Translations under genes and position numbers: made by a program
Assembly (NCBI RefSeq): GCF_016900115.1
Contig: NZ_JACJJQ010000006.1
Coordinates: forward strand, 1 to 64,000
DNA: 64,000 nt
DNA from: Limosilactobacillus alvi
GTDB taxonomy: Bacteria > Bacillota > Bacilli > Lactobacillales > Lactobacillaceae
Direction: 5' to 3'
In this document: one piece after another, positions 32,157 to 41,238 of the stretch
Position numbering within the stretch: position 1 is the stretch's first letter
Layout of the letters: each line of letters begins with the position of its first letter
The notes under the pieces: model-generated
Told to the model about the DNA's origin: nothing
Seen by the model: the letters and a program-made list of their open reading frames with translations, nothing else
The model's database searches: none

Positions 32157-34745
32157 TTAACAATCAGCGGGCACAATCCCATCCATGCCAATCATTGGGT
32201 CAACCTGATTTTCCAGCACCATTGCCGGTGTTAATTCCGTTGGCAATGGTTTCTCAGCGGATTTAAGCGGGGCCGTTGCTTGCTTATCAAAAGGCAAACC
32301 ATCACTTCCCGTCGTTAAGTTTGGATCAGCAGGAGCGGTGATCGGTGCTTCAGTTTTAATCACCGCTTTTTCAGTTGGCTTTGCTTGTGACTTAGCCACC
32401 GGTTGCTTTTCCCCAACCAATAGCCCGGTGATCCGTTGACTAAGGGTGGTATGCCGATAATTGGTTGCCGTTTCCGCACAACGAACAAAGGCCCGAGGAT
32501 CGCCAATCATCATCAAGGCTTGGGCCGCTCGAGTTACGGCCGTATACAGTAAATTCCGCCGCATAATCGTTGGGGCTTTTAAACTGTTCGGAAAATAATC
32601 CATTACCATTGGCAAAATTACGACTGGTGCCTGACTCCCCTGGGCCTTATGGATCGTCATACAATAAGCTAGTTGTAACGCTCCAACGTCTTGGGGCCGG
32701 GTGTATTCAACCTCGGTGCCATCAAAATCAACCACTAATTTAAGGTTAATTTTGGTGTCCGCACTCGTGTTTTTGGCCCGCACTCCTTCAATCGAAGTGA
32801 TTAGCCCCAGGTCGCCATTAAAGACATTTTTGTCTGGATCATTTACGGTCTGCATCACCTTATCCCCGACCCGAAAAATCCGGTTGGGATTTAATTCCAC
32901 TTCAGGTTTGGTAGCTGCTGGTGGGTTTAAAGCTCTTTGTAAGTGGGCATTGAGGTACTGGGTTCCCGCAAGGCCCGCATGAATTGGCGCTAATAATTGG
33001 ATGTCCATCAAAGACAGGCCATGGCGTTCATGATAGAGTTTTATCGCTTGCGTGATCATTTCCGGAACGGCTGCTAGCTTAGCCGGAAAAAAGCGCCGGT
33101 GGGCATATTTTTCGGGATCACCTGGGGCAAACAAACTTGGGGTGACCTCCCCGGCATTGATCTTTTGCGCCAAGGGAATGATTGAAGAGTCAGCGGCTTG
33201 ACGGTGAATATGAGTTAAACGAATTTGCGGCAGGGCTTCAACCGCTAAAAGATCCCGGAAGACTTGGCCCGGCCCGACTGATGGCAATTGGTCAAAGTCC
33301 CCAACTAAAACTACCCGGGTTGCTGGCCCGACAGCACTAATCAAGGCTGAAAACAAGGTTAAGCTCGCCATTGACATTTCATCAACGATCAACAACTTAC
33401 CATCAAGTTCTTCAAAATCAGCACTTACTAAGTCATCATCCGTAATGTCGGCGGTTAAACCTAAAAGACGATGAATCGTTGAAGCTTCAATCCCGGTGAC
33501 CGCGCTAATTTGTTTAGCTGCCCGTCCAGTTGGTGCAACAAGTAAAACATCACTTGGTGAAACAGATGGATCAAGTTTTAAAAAGGTATTCACAATTCCC
33601 TTAACAATTGTCGTTTTCCCGGTTCCGGGTCCCCCGGTTAATAGCAGTAATGGTTGTTTGAGGGCCATCGTAATCGCTTTTTGTTGGACTTCGTCATAAT
33701 CAAAATCTTGCTCCGCCTCAACTTCCGCTAACTTTGCTTGTAGGCGTTTATCAGTCGGAATTTTAACCTTTGAATCTTTTAAAATTGTCCGGAGGCAATC
33801 CGCAATTTGCCATTCAGCTTGGGATAAAGCCGCTGGATAAACCTGGTCACCCTCAGTTACTAGGCGTTCATTGGCAACTAAGTTGGTAAACTCTGCTTCT
33901 AAACGATCTGGATTGCCACCTTTAAGAAGCCGATAGGCCGCATTTAAAAGCTGATTTTTAGGAACCCAACTGTCACCACTTTGGTTAGTTAGATTGTGAC
34001 TTGCTACGATAATGGCCGCTTGAAGGCGACGAGAATCATCAACTGAAATCTGGAAAAATTGGCGGGCCAATTCATCAACTCGTTGAAAAGACAACTCATA
34101 ATCTTCAAGGTCAGTTAAAACATAGGGATTGGTCGTAATTTTGGTTAAGGTTTGGACGCCAAAATGATCAAAAATTAAATTAACTAAGCGTTCGGATAAG
34201 CCGTAACGTTTTAGTTGCTCAATAATCTTTCCCGTAGTATTCCCAAAATCATGGGCGGTAAAGAAATCAATTAGTCGTTCCTGGTCACCAATCCCAAAAC
34301 CACTCACCTGCTTAAGGATGGTTGGATCATCGGTGACCTGTTTCATAGCAGTTGCTCCCAAATCTTTAAAGACCGCTTGACTCGACTTTTTGGGGGCATG
34401 TAATTTCACCCCATGATATTTAACAAAGGTTGCTAACTGGGGGGCATTTTGCGGGAGCACAACATGCACTCCGGAACAGGCAAATTGCAGACCATAGCGC
34501 TTATCCTCAACTACCCGGCCTTCAAACTCGTAACGGTCACCTTCAATAATTTCACCGAGTTGACCCTTAACGGTAATTTCGCCTTGATCCCATTCAAAAT
34601 TTTTTTCCTCAACACTAATCGCCGCAATCCGAAAAAGACCCCGTTCAAAAATCACCACCTTCACCTTCCCAATGAAGGACGTTGGACCGGTGGTGGTTAC
34701 CTTTTCACTGTGTTCAACTGGTTCAAAATTACCTTGACTTGCCAT
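32157..34745 (-). CDS. recD2: ATP-dependent 5'-3' DNA helicase RecD2
   Basis: This is an SF1B helicase working without RecBC in Gram-positives, linked to recombination and replication-fork repair. It has an N-terminal OB-like domain (FIGKVKVVIFERGLFRIA), helix-hairpin-helix region, Walker A GGPGTGKTT near residue 370, Walker B VDEMSM, and motifs GDFDQLPSVGPG and YCMTIHKAQGSQ. The C-terminal tail of about 100 residues is Pro/Ala/Lys-rich and ends with the short conserved-looking DPMIGMDGIVPADC. It is 862 residues long. It follows a small gene coding for a second copy of its N-terminal domain after 8 bp. Confidence 0.95.
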   Translation of the reverse strand: MASQGNFEPVEHSEKVTTTGPTSFIGKVKVVIFERGLFRIAAISVEEKNFEWDQGEITVKGQLGEIIEGDRYEFEGRVVEDKRYGLQFACSGVHVVLPQNAPQLATFVKYHGVKLHAPKKSSQAVFKDLGATAMKQVTDDPTILKQVSGFGIGDQERLIDFFTAHDFGNTTGKIIEQLKRYGLSERLVNLIFDHFGVQTLTKITTNPYVLTDLEDYELSFQRVDELARQFFQISVDDSRRLQAAIIVASHNLTNQSGDSWVPKNQLLNAAYRLLKGGNPDRLEAEFTNLVANERLVTEGDQVYPAALSQAEWQIADCLRTILKDSKVKIPTDKRLQAKLAEVEAEQDFDYDEVQQKAITMALKQPLLLLTGGPGTGKTTIVKGIVNTFLKLDPSVSPSDVLLVAPTGRAAKQISAVTGIEASTIHRLLGLTADITDDDLVSADFEELDGKLLIVDEMSMASLTLFSALISAVGPATRVVLVGDFDQLPSVGPGQVFRDLLAVEALPQIRLTHIHRQAADSSIIPLAQKINAGEVTPSLFAPGDPEKYAHRRFFPAKLAAVPEMITQAIKLYHERHGLSLMDIQLLAPIHAGLAGTQYLNAHLQRALNPPAATKPEVELNPNRIFRVGDKVMQTVNDPDKNVFNGDLGLITSIEGVRAKNTSADTKINLKLVVDFDGTEVEYTRPQDVGALQLAYCMTIHKAQGSQAPVVILPMVMDYFPNSLKAPTIMRRNLLYTAVTRAAQALMMIGDPRAFVRCAETATNYRHTTLSQRITGLLVGEKQPVAKSQAKPTEKAVIKTEAPITAPADPNLTTGSDGLPFDKQATAPLKSAEKPLPTELTPAMVLENQVDPMIGMDGIVPADC

Positions 34746-34753
34746 TTTTCTCC

Positions 34754-35017
34754 CTAACCTATTCGTTTAGCTTGCCGTGCGACAAACTGTTGTCCAAAGC
34801 GTGGTTTTAAGACAAGGTGTCCGATAAATTGATATTCTTCACCTTCCATTACCTCGCCAATTGGCCCACTAACCGTGATTTCGGGTCGGGTCCAATCAAA
34901 ACTACACCGGACAACTCTAACAACCAGAATACGAAAGAAGCCATCGGCAAAGGTAATGTCTTGCACTACCCCCGTCAATGACCCTTCATTAACTAATTTA
35001 CTTTTTGGCATGACCAT
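34754..35017 (-). CDS. Stand-alone RecD2 N-terminal-like domain
   Basis: 87 residues that align end to end with the first 90 or so residues of the adjacent RecD2. Matching blocks are GSLTGVVQDITFADGFFRI with TSFIGKVKVVIFERGLFRI, FDWTRPEITVSGPIGEVMEGEEY with FEWDQGEITVKGQLGEIIEGDRY, and RFGQQFV with RYGLQFA. The domain is the OB-like YrrC_N region of RecD2. The gene overlaps the TPR gene by 20 bp and lies 8 bp before recD2, so the three should be co-translated. It probably binds nucleic acid or modulates RecD2 (inference). ATG 35011 is an alternative start. Confidence 0.8.
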   Translation of the reverse strand: MVMPKSKLVNEGSLTGVVQDITFADGFFRILVVRVVRCSFDWTRPEITVSGPIGEVMEGEEYQFIGHLVLKPRFGQQFVARQAKRIG

Positions 35018-35672
35018 CTAGCTCTTGGAGCGTATGCTCAATATCGGCAATCCGTTGCTCGCTCTTTTCATAGTAATCCAAGTCTAGTTGCTTAGCTTGG
35101 GTTAAAAACGATTCATAAGGTTCACCTAATGCCATTGCGACTAAGCCCCGGTTAAACTGGGTATCAGCTCTACCAGGATGGTGTTTGAGGATCCGATCAT
35201 AGTAATCCTTGGCCGGCTTAAATTCGCCTAAAGCTAAGCATGAATCTCCTAAAACTTGGGCAATTTCTGGATCATCTGGGCGCAAGTCCAAGGCCGTTAA
35301 CCCATAAGCAACTGCTTGCTTGTATTGTTTCTTCTTCATGTAGCTTTGCGCCAACATCAAGTATGAATCACCTTTTAATTTGGCATCCGTAATTTGGTTG
35401 TAATAAGCGATTGCCTTATCAACTTGGCCAACTGAATAGTAGAGATTTCCAAGACCGTACTTTAACAAGTTGATTGCTTTTTGATCTCCTTTAGGCTCAA
35501 AAATCCCCAAAGCCTTCATAAATAACTCTTCGGCTTGTTCATAATCTTGTAAACGGGTTAGTAAAGAACCCAAGTCATAGTAATTATTAAACTTATCTGG
35601 CGCTTCGTCGATCGCTTCAACCAAGCGGTGGACGAGCTTTTCAGTTTGCTTTTGTTTTACTTTTTCAGTCAT
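34998..35672 (-). CDS. TPR repeat protein
   Basis: 224 residues of tandem tetratricopeptide repeats: YYDLGSLLTRLQDYEQAEELF, LLKYGLGNLYYSVGQVDKAI, SYLMLAQSYMKKKQYKQAV, VLGDSCLALGEFKPAKDYY and QFNRGLVAMALGEPYESF. It is cytosolic with no signal. TPR proteins next to recD2 are common in Lactobacillales; the partner is unknown. It starts 12 bp after the phosphatase-like gene and overlaps the small RecD2-domain gene. Confidence 0.85.
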   Translation of the reverse strand: MTEKVKQKQTEKLVHRLVEAIDEAPDKFNNYYDLGSLLTRLQDYEQAEELFMKALGIFEPKGDQKAINLLKYGLGNLYYSVGQVDKAIAYYNQITDAKLKGDSYLMLAQSYMKKKQYKQAVAYGLTALDLRPDDPEIAQVLGDSCLALGEFKPAKDYYDRILKHHPGRADTQFNRGLVAMALGEPYESFLTQAKQLDLDYYEKSEQRIADIEHTLQELDGHAKK

Positions 35673-35684
35673 TTTTACACCTCT

Positions 35685-36341
35685 CTAAATGGTATCAGTT
35701 GGGTCGACCTTTGTTTTGTGTAAGTAACCAGTTTCATTCCATTGCAACAACTGGTAACTCTTTCCATCTACGGTTGATAAAATCGTAGTTGATGTATTAC
35801 TTAACCCACCCTTATCTTTTAGATGGGCGAGCGGTAAACCAAGCAAACCGTTAATTCCGGCATTGAGCGCTGCCCCATGGGAAACAACCAAAATATTTTG
35901 CTCCGGAATCATTGCCACATACTCACCAATTGCCTCCTTAAACCGTGCGATTACCGCAGAAAAACTTTCCCCACCAATAATTTGCTCATCGTATAAATCA
36001 GCATGATGGTGGAAATTTTCTTGGATAGTTGGCCAACGCTTTGCCACATCAGCAAAGCGCATCCCTTCCATCTTGCCAAGATCAAATTCCCTTAATCGTT
36101 CATCCGTTGTCATCGGAACCGGTTGAGGTAACGCCGCAATCAACTCTTTTGCCGTCGTTTGCGCCCGCAAAAGTGGCGAAACATAGGCATGGGCAAACTT
36201 AACCGGTGCTAAGTACTTAGCTAACAGCTTAATTTCGGTTAAGCTTTCTGGCAACAGTGGCGAATCTCCATGAGCCCCTTGATAGCGTGATGCAAGATTC
36301 CATTCTGTTTTTCCGTGTCGAATAAAATAAATCTTCGTCAT
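35685..36341 (-). CDS. Histidine phosphatase (phosphoglycerate mutase) family protein
   Basis: 218 residues; the phosphohistidine motif IRHGKTEWN lies near residue 7, SPLLRAQTTA about 50 residues on, and the second catalytic His is in VVSHGAALNAG near residue 156. The family includes cofactor-dependent phosphoglycerate mutases and many small phosphatases; substrate is not deducible. ATG 36341 follows GGTGAG; an earlier in-frame start at 36353 lacks a ribosome-binding site. Confidence 0.88.
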   Translation of the reverse strand: MTKIYFIRHGKTEWNLASRYQGAHGDSPLLPESLTEIKLLAKYLAPVKFAHAYVSPLLRAQTTAKELIAALPQPVPMTTDERLREFDLGKMEGMRFADVAKRWPTIQENFHHHADLYDEQIIGGESFSAVIARFKEAIGEYVAMIPEQNILVVSHGAALNAGINGLLGLPLAHLKDKGGLSNTSTTILSTVDGKSYQLLQWNETGYLHKTKVDPTDTI

Positions 36342-36510
36342 CGCACTCACCAATTAATCCTTTTACCAATTTCTAAATCTATGATAGCAAAGATTTGGCA
36401 AATCTGGCCAGATTTTGCTAAAAAAGTGAAAATTAATTAATATTTTTACTCCATTTACTAACGAAAACTCGATAAAAACTGCAACTTCTGGCTCTTCCTA
36501 ACCGAATTAA

Positions 36511-37683
<1,173 letters not shown>

Positions 37684-37716
37684 TTACGATTGAAGGTCGC
37701 ATGTCCAGTAATGACC

Positions 37717-37722
37717 ATTGTA
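37717..37722 (-). promoter_or_regulatory. Candidate mnmA extended -10
   Basis: Minus-strand TGGTACAAT lies about 75 bp before the mnmA ATG; the upstream -35 (TGACCA at 16 bp) is poor. Confidence 0.45.
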
Positions 37723-37766
37723 CCAAAGTTTTAATCTGTGGTCATGCTAAAAGAAAAGAAACTACT

Positions 37767-37827
37767 AAGGCCACTAATTTAAAGGTTGAAACGGAGCCGA
37801 CACAACTTAACCTTTATTAGTGGCCTT
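37767..37827 (-). terminator. Terminator behind DUF1831 gene
   Basis: A long stem (AAGGCCACTAAT with ATTAGTGGCCTT, extended by AAAGGTT/AACCTTT) is followed on the minus strand by a T-rich stretch. The segment up to 37875, ending GAGAAGTTTTTCTCCCGACC, resembles the end of the interspersed element and may be a collapsed copy. Confidence 0.6.
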
Positions 37828-37869
37828 TATCATTAAACCGGCATGCCTGCGAGAAGTTTTTCTCCCGAC

Positions 37870-38214
37870 CTACCCCTTCTTGACAAATAATCCCCGTTCA
37901 ACCATTTCATCAAGGATGAAGTGGTACTGTAAGGTAAATTCTTTGCTCCGGGCATGCTTAAAAATATTTACCTTATTAAATCCTGTGGCGTTGACCGTTT
38001 CCATTTTCATCCCACTTAAATCACTAGCAACCGTAATGATTAATCGAGCAGCAGGCTTAAAGGGGTTTTTCCGGTCTAAGGAGCCACTATATTTATAGTT
38101 TCCGCGTTTAGTTTTTTCAAAACCCAGGTCAAGTAAGGTATATGGTTTCATTTCTGGACTGATTTCATAAGTATCTTTGTCCCCTTGAACCTTAACGGCT
38201 GGTAAAAATTCCAT
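37870..38214 (-). CDS. DUF1831 family protein
   Basis: This is a 114-residue cytosolic protein found in Lactobacillales directly behind the NifS-type cysteine desulfurase. Recognisable parts are YEISPEMKPYTLLDLGFEKTKRGNY and the C-terminal FTLQYHFILDEMVERGLF. It follows the desulfurase after 1 bp, so it is translated with it. The function is unknown; position between desulfurase and mnmA suggests sulfur transfer or tRNA modification (inference). Confidence 0.85.
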   Translation of the reverse strand: MEFLPAVKVQGDKDTYEISPEMKPYTLLDLGFEKTKRGNYKYSGSLDRKNPFKPAARLIITVASDLSGMKMETVNATGFNKVNIFKHARSKEFTLQYHFILDEMVERGLFVKKG

Positions 38215-38215
38215 C

Positions 38216-39370
38216 TTAGTTTTCCCCCTTAACCCGTTTAATAATCTTGACCAAGGTTGTCACAAATTGGTTAATTTCATCACTTGTATTCAAAGCTCCA
38301 AAGCTAACCCGAATTGATTCTTCAATCCGTGGAGAATCCTTCCCAAACATGGCAACCAAAACGTGGGATGGTTCAAGGCTCCCCGCAGTACATGCCGAAC
38401 CACCAGAAACCGCAATTCCATCTAAATCTAGGTTAGTTTGTAAAATATAGGTTGAAATCCCCTTGATCCAAAGGTTCAAAACGTGATTTAAATTCTTTGG
38501 ATCCATGGAACCATTAACTTCAAAGTCAATTCCGGCTGCCGTTAAGCCAGCAACAATTTGCTTCTTAAAGTCAAAGTAACGCGCTTGTCGGGTTGCTTTT
38601 TCGGTTGGGGAATCAATTTCAACCGCCTTGGCAAAGGCAGCAATTGCCGGAACATTTTCGGTCCCGGCCCGCCGTTTGGTTTCTTGATCGCCACCCTTGA
38701 GGTAACTTGGAAAATTAATTCCCTGCCGCCGATATAAGAACCCCAGCATTTTGGGGCCATTCAATTTATGCGCTGAAGTTGAAAGTAAATCAATATGGTC
38801 GCGCTTAACATCAATATCCAACAAGCCATAAGCTTGGACGGCATCCGTATGGAACCAAGCTTGATGGTCAACTAACCGTGCCCCAATTTCTGCGATTGGC
38901 AAGTGACTCCCAACTTCGTTATTTCCCATCATGATTGAAACCAAGATTGTCTCATCATCCAAAGCGGCATCAAAATCAGCGAGTGAGATTTGCCCCGTTT
39001 CATCAACTGGCAAGTAGGTTACCTTAAAGCCTAAATTCTCAAGGTACTTCATCGGTTTTAGAACCGCTTCATGTTCAATAGCCGTGGTAATAATATGTTT
39101 ACCAAGCTTTTGGCGACTTAGCGCCGTTTGAATAATTGCCGTGTTATCACTTTCTGTTCCCCCACTAGTGAAAACAATTTCGTCATCTTCGGCATTAATG
39201 CTTTGGGCAATGACGTGGCGGGCATCTTCTAAAACTCGTTTGGATTCTCTGCCGTAGCTATACCCCGTTGAAGCGTTCCCCCAATTTTGGTGGAGGTTTT
39301 CAACCAAGGTATCAATAACCGGTTGGGTCATTGGGGTTGTGGCAGCATTATCAAGGTAGATCTCAGCCAT
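38216..39370 (-). CDS. Cysteine desulfurase (IscS/NifS family)
   Basis: This PLP enzyme releases sulfur from cysteine as a protein persulfide. It begins YLDNAATTPM; the PLP lysine is in STSAHKLNGPK and the sulfur-carrying Cys in GGSACTAGSLEPSHVL. It is 384 residues long. The long catalytic loop and absence of iscU or suf genes nearby, with mnmA downstream, suggest it serves tRNA thiolation. Its ATG overlaps the mtnN stop by one base (TAATG), and mtnN, desulfurase and DUF1831 are coupled. Confidence 0.95.
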   Translation of the reverse strand: MAEIYLDNAATTPMTQPVIDTLVENLHQNWGNASTGYSYGRESKRVLEDARHVIAQSINAEDDEIVFTSGGTESDNTAIIQTALSRQKLGKHIITTAIEHEAVLKPMKYLENLGFKVTYLPVDETGQISLADFDAALDDETILVSIMMGNNEVGSHLPIAEIGARLVDHQAWFHTDAVQAYGLLDIDVKRDHIDLLSTSAHKLNGPKMLGFLYRRQGINFPSYLKGGDQETKRRAGTENVPAIAAFAKAVEIDSPTEKATRQARYFDFKKQIVAGLTAAGIDFEVNGSMDPKNLNHVLNLWIKGISTYILQTNLDLDGIAVSGGSACTAGSLEPSHVLVAMFGKDSPRIEESIRVSFGALNTSDEINQFVTTLVKIIKRVKGEN

Positions 39371-40080
39371 TAAGCAATCTTTCCTTCCTTTAAATCAGCA
39401 AATAACTTCAAGAGCATCGTTGCAGAACGTTTTCCAGCTTCGATGATAAAATCATCGAAGGAAACACTGGCTTCTTCATCCCCAGTATCTGACATTGCCC
39501 GGACAACGACGTATGGAACATGATGATCAGTTGCGACTTGGGCAACAGCTGCTCCCTCCATTTCAGCAGACAAGGCATCTGGAAAATGTTTTTTAATTTG
39601 CTCAATTTGGGCTTGACTTGCAATAAACTGGTCCCCCGTCACAATGAGACCCCGCTTGATGTTTAAGCCCGTTTGTTCACCAGCGCGCGCGATTGCCTGG
39701 CTCCACTTTTCGGAAGCCTTGTACCGGGCTGGCTGACCGGCTGGTAATTGACCATAAGCATAATCGAAGGCCGTGACATCAACATCATGATAAGCCGTTT
39801 CCGTTGAGATCACGACATCACCAACGTGCAAGCCATCCCCAATTCCACCAGCGGAACCAGAGTTAATAACCACCGCAGCCCCAAAGTCGACAATTAAGTG
39901 TTCCGCCGTCAAAGCCGCTTCAACTTTCCCAATTCCTGATTCAACCAGGACGACCGTTTGATCACTTAACTTTCCTTCATGATATTGCTTATCGCCCAAA
40001 GTTGTTACTTTACTATCCGTTAACTGTGCTGTTAATTCCTTGATTTCCTCAGGCATGGCACAGATAATTCCAAACTTCAT
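39370..40080 (-). CDS. mtnN: 5'-methylthioadenosine/S-adenosylhomocysteine nucleosidase
   Basis: This enzyme hydrolyses MTA and SAH, detoxifying products of SAM use. It begins MKFGIICAMPEEI and contains the substrate-binding SAGGIGDGLHVGDVV, EMEGAAVAQV and the catalytic Asp region SDTGDEEA. From ATG 40080 (GAGGAG eight bases upstream) it is 236 residues; GTG 40089 is less likely since it lies within the ribosome-binding site. It also gives S-ribosylhomocysteine for LuxS; no luxS is in the window. Confidence 0.96.
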   Translation of the reverse strand: MKFGIICAMPEEIKELTAQLTDSKVTTLGDKQYHEGKLSDQTVVLVESGIGKVEAALTAEHLIVDFGAAVVINSGSAGGIGDGLHVGDVVISTETAYHDVDVTAFDYAYGQLPAGQPARYKASEKWSQAIARAGEQTGLNIKRGLIVTGDQFIASQAQIEQIKKHFPDALSAEMEGAAVAQVATDHHVPYVVVRAMSDTGDEEASVSFDDFIIEAGKRSATMLLKLFADLKEGKIA

Positions 40081-40095
40081 CTTAGTCACTCCTCT

Positions 40096-40335
40096 TTACC
40101 CAACAAAGAATAAAAATAAATAAACAATGACGATCGCAACTACTAAACCAATAATCGTTAAGTTCAACCGATGCTTTAATTGCGCCGTCCGTTCCGCTTC
40201 CAATTGCGCTTTGGTTAGCCGCAAACTTTCTTCCCGAGTTAATTTTTCCGACGCTCGGTTAGTTTGTGGCTCATCCTTTTGCTTTTGCGCCTGTCGACGC
40301 CGATATTCACTTCTGGTTAACGGTTCTTTATCCAT
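40096..40335 (-). CDS. Small single-pass membrane protein
   Basis: 79 residues: a hydrophilic, strongly charged N-terminal half (RSEYRRRQAQKQKDEPQ) and a C-terminal membrane segment (LTIIGLVVAIVIVYLFLFFV) ending two residues before the stop, so it is tail-anchored with the charged part in the cytosol. It lies between the nudix gene and mtnN with short spacers on both sides, so it is in the same operon. I cannot assign a family or function. Confidence 0.78.
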   Translation of the reverse strand: MDKEPLTRSEYRRRQAQKQKDEPQTNRASEKLTREESLRLTKAQLEAERTAQLKHRLNLTIIGLVVAIVIVYLFLFFVG

Positions 40336-40353
40336 TTTGCCTCTTTTGAATTG

Positions 40354-40899
40354 CTATTTTGCGATTGCTACCCAGTAATAAATTGCTGAAATGGTCTTTT
40401 GATCTTCAATTTGGCCATTCTTAATCATTGCCAAGGCTTGGGCCTGATCAACCCAAAACATCGCCAATTCTTCATCTTCATCTTGTGGCAATGCTTCTTT
40501 GACCGGACGTAAATCCGTTGCCAAAAAGGTTGTAATATATTCATCGCAGAAGCCAATCGAAGTATAAGCCCCATTGATTTTTTCTAAATGCCCTGCTTTT
40601 AGGCGGGTTTCTTCATTCATTTCCCGGATGGCCGCATGTTCTACACTATCATGATCCCGTTGATCAACCTTGCCGGCGGGAATTTCGTAAGTTAACTTTT
40701 GTACGGGGGCCCGCCATTGTTTCATTAAAGCAATTTGTTGCTGATCGTTAATCATTAAAATTGCCACTGCAGGGGCATGATGAACAATTTCGCGACTCGC
40801 TTCGTTACCTAGCGGCGTTTTCACCGTTTGTTTTTCAACTTGAATCAGATACCCATCAAAAATCTTTTCTGACCGTAAAACTTTTTCCTCAAAATTCAT
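40354..40899 (-). CDS. ADP-ribose pyrophosphatase-type nudix hydrolase
   Basis: 181 residues. The nudix box spans GKVDQRDHDSVEHAAIREMNEET (about residues 75-97), with the Pro/Gly context IPAGK typical of ADP-ribose pyrophosphatases (NudF/YqkG). It hydrolyses ADP-ribose to AMP and ribose 5-phosphate. It overlaps the cold-shock-domain gene by 11 bp. Confidence 0.92.
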   Translation of the reverse strand: MNFEEKVLRSEKIFDGYLIQVEKQTVKTPLGNEASREIVHHAPAVAILMINDQQQIALMKQWRAPVQKLTYEIPAGKVDQRDHDSVEHAAIREMNEETRLKAGHLEKINGAYTSIGFCDEYITTFLATDLRPVKEALPQDEDEELAMFWVDQAQALAMIKNGQIEDQKTISAIYYWVAIAK

Positions 40900-41107
40900 G
40901 AACCTTCACCGCCTTTATCTTCACGTGCGCTGCTTGCCAACCCCGCCGGCCCATTACCAAGACTAAATTTACTTTCCGCCCGGGTTGCATCAATGGTCGA
41001 CTGGCTGGCGTAATGGCTTGAGTATGCACGAAAATATCTGCTTCTCCAGGAACTTCGATGAATCCCCAGCCTTTGGCCCGGTCGAACGATTTGACTGTTC
41101 CTTCCAT
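40889..41107 (-). CDS. Cold-shock-domain protein
   Basis: 72 residues, CspA-type beta-barrel. The start MEGTVKSFDRAKGWGFIEV carries RNP1-like KGWGFIEV and RNP2 DIFVH. The C-terminal half (PGRKVNLVLVMGRRGWQAAHVKI) deviates from the standard Csp, so it is a divergent, probably RNA-binding member coupled to the nudix gene rather than a classic cold-inducible Csp. ATG 41107 follows CGGAGG. Confidence 0.87.
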   Translation of the reverse strand: MEGTVKSFDRAKGWGFIEVPGEADIFVHTQAITPASRPLMQPGRKVNLVLVMGRRGWQAAHVKIKAVKVHEF

Positions 41108-41169
41108 TTTAATTCCTCCGATTACCAATTTAGTTGCTTACCAGTGGCTTTTAAACATTTTTAGAAAAT

Positions 41170-41203
41170 ACAAAAAGGCCGAGGTAAACTACTCAGCCTT
41201 TTC
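41170..41203 (-). terminator. ileS terminator
   Basis: AAAAGGC/GCCTTTT arms, extended by GAG/CTC across a one-base mismatch, lie between ileS and the cold-shock gene and are followed by TTTTTG on the minus strand. Confidence 0.75.
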
Positions 41204-41238
41204 ATTTTACAACATTTATTTAGTTTTCGCTTGCGAGA

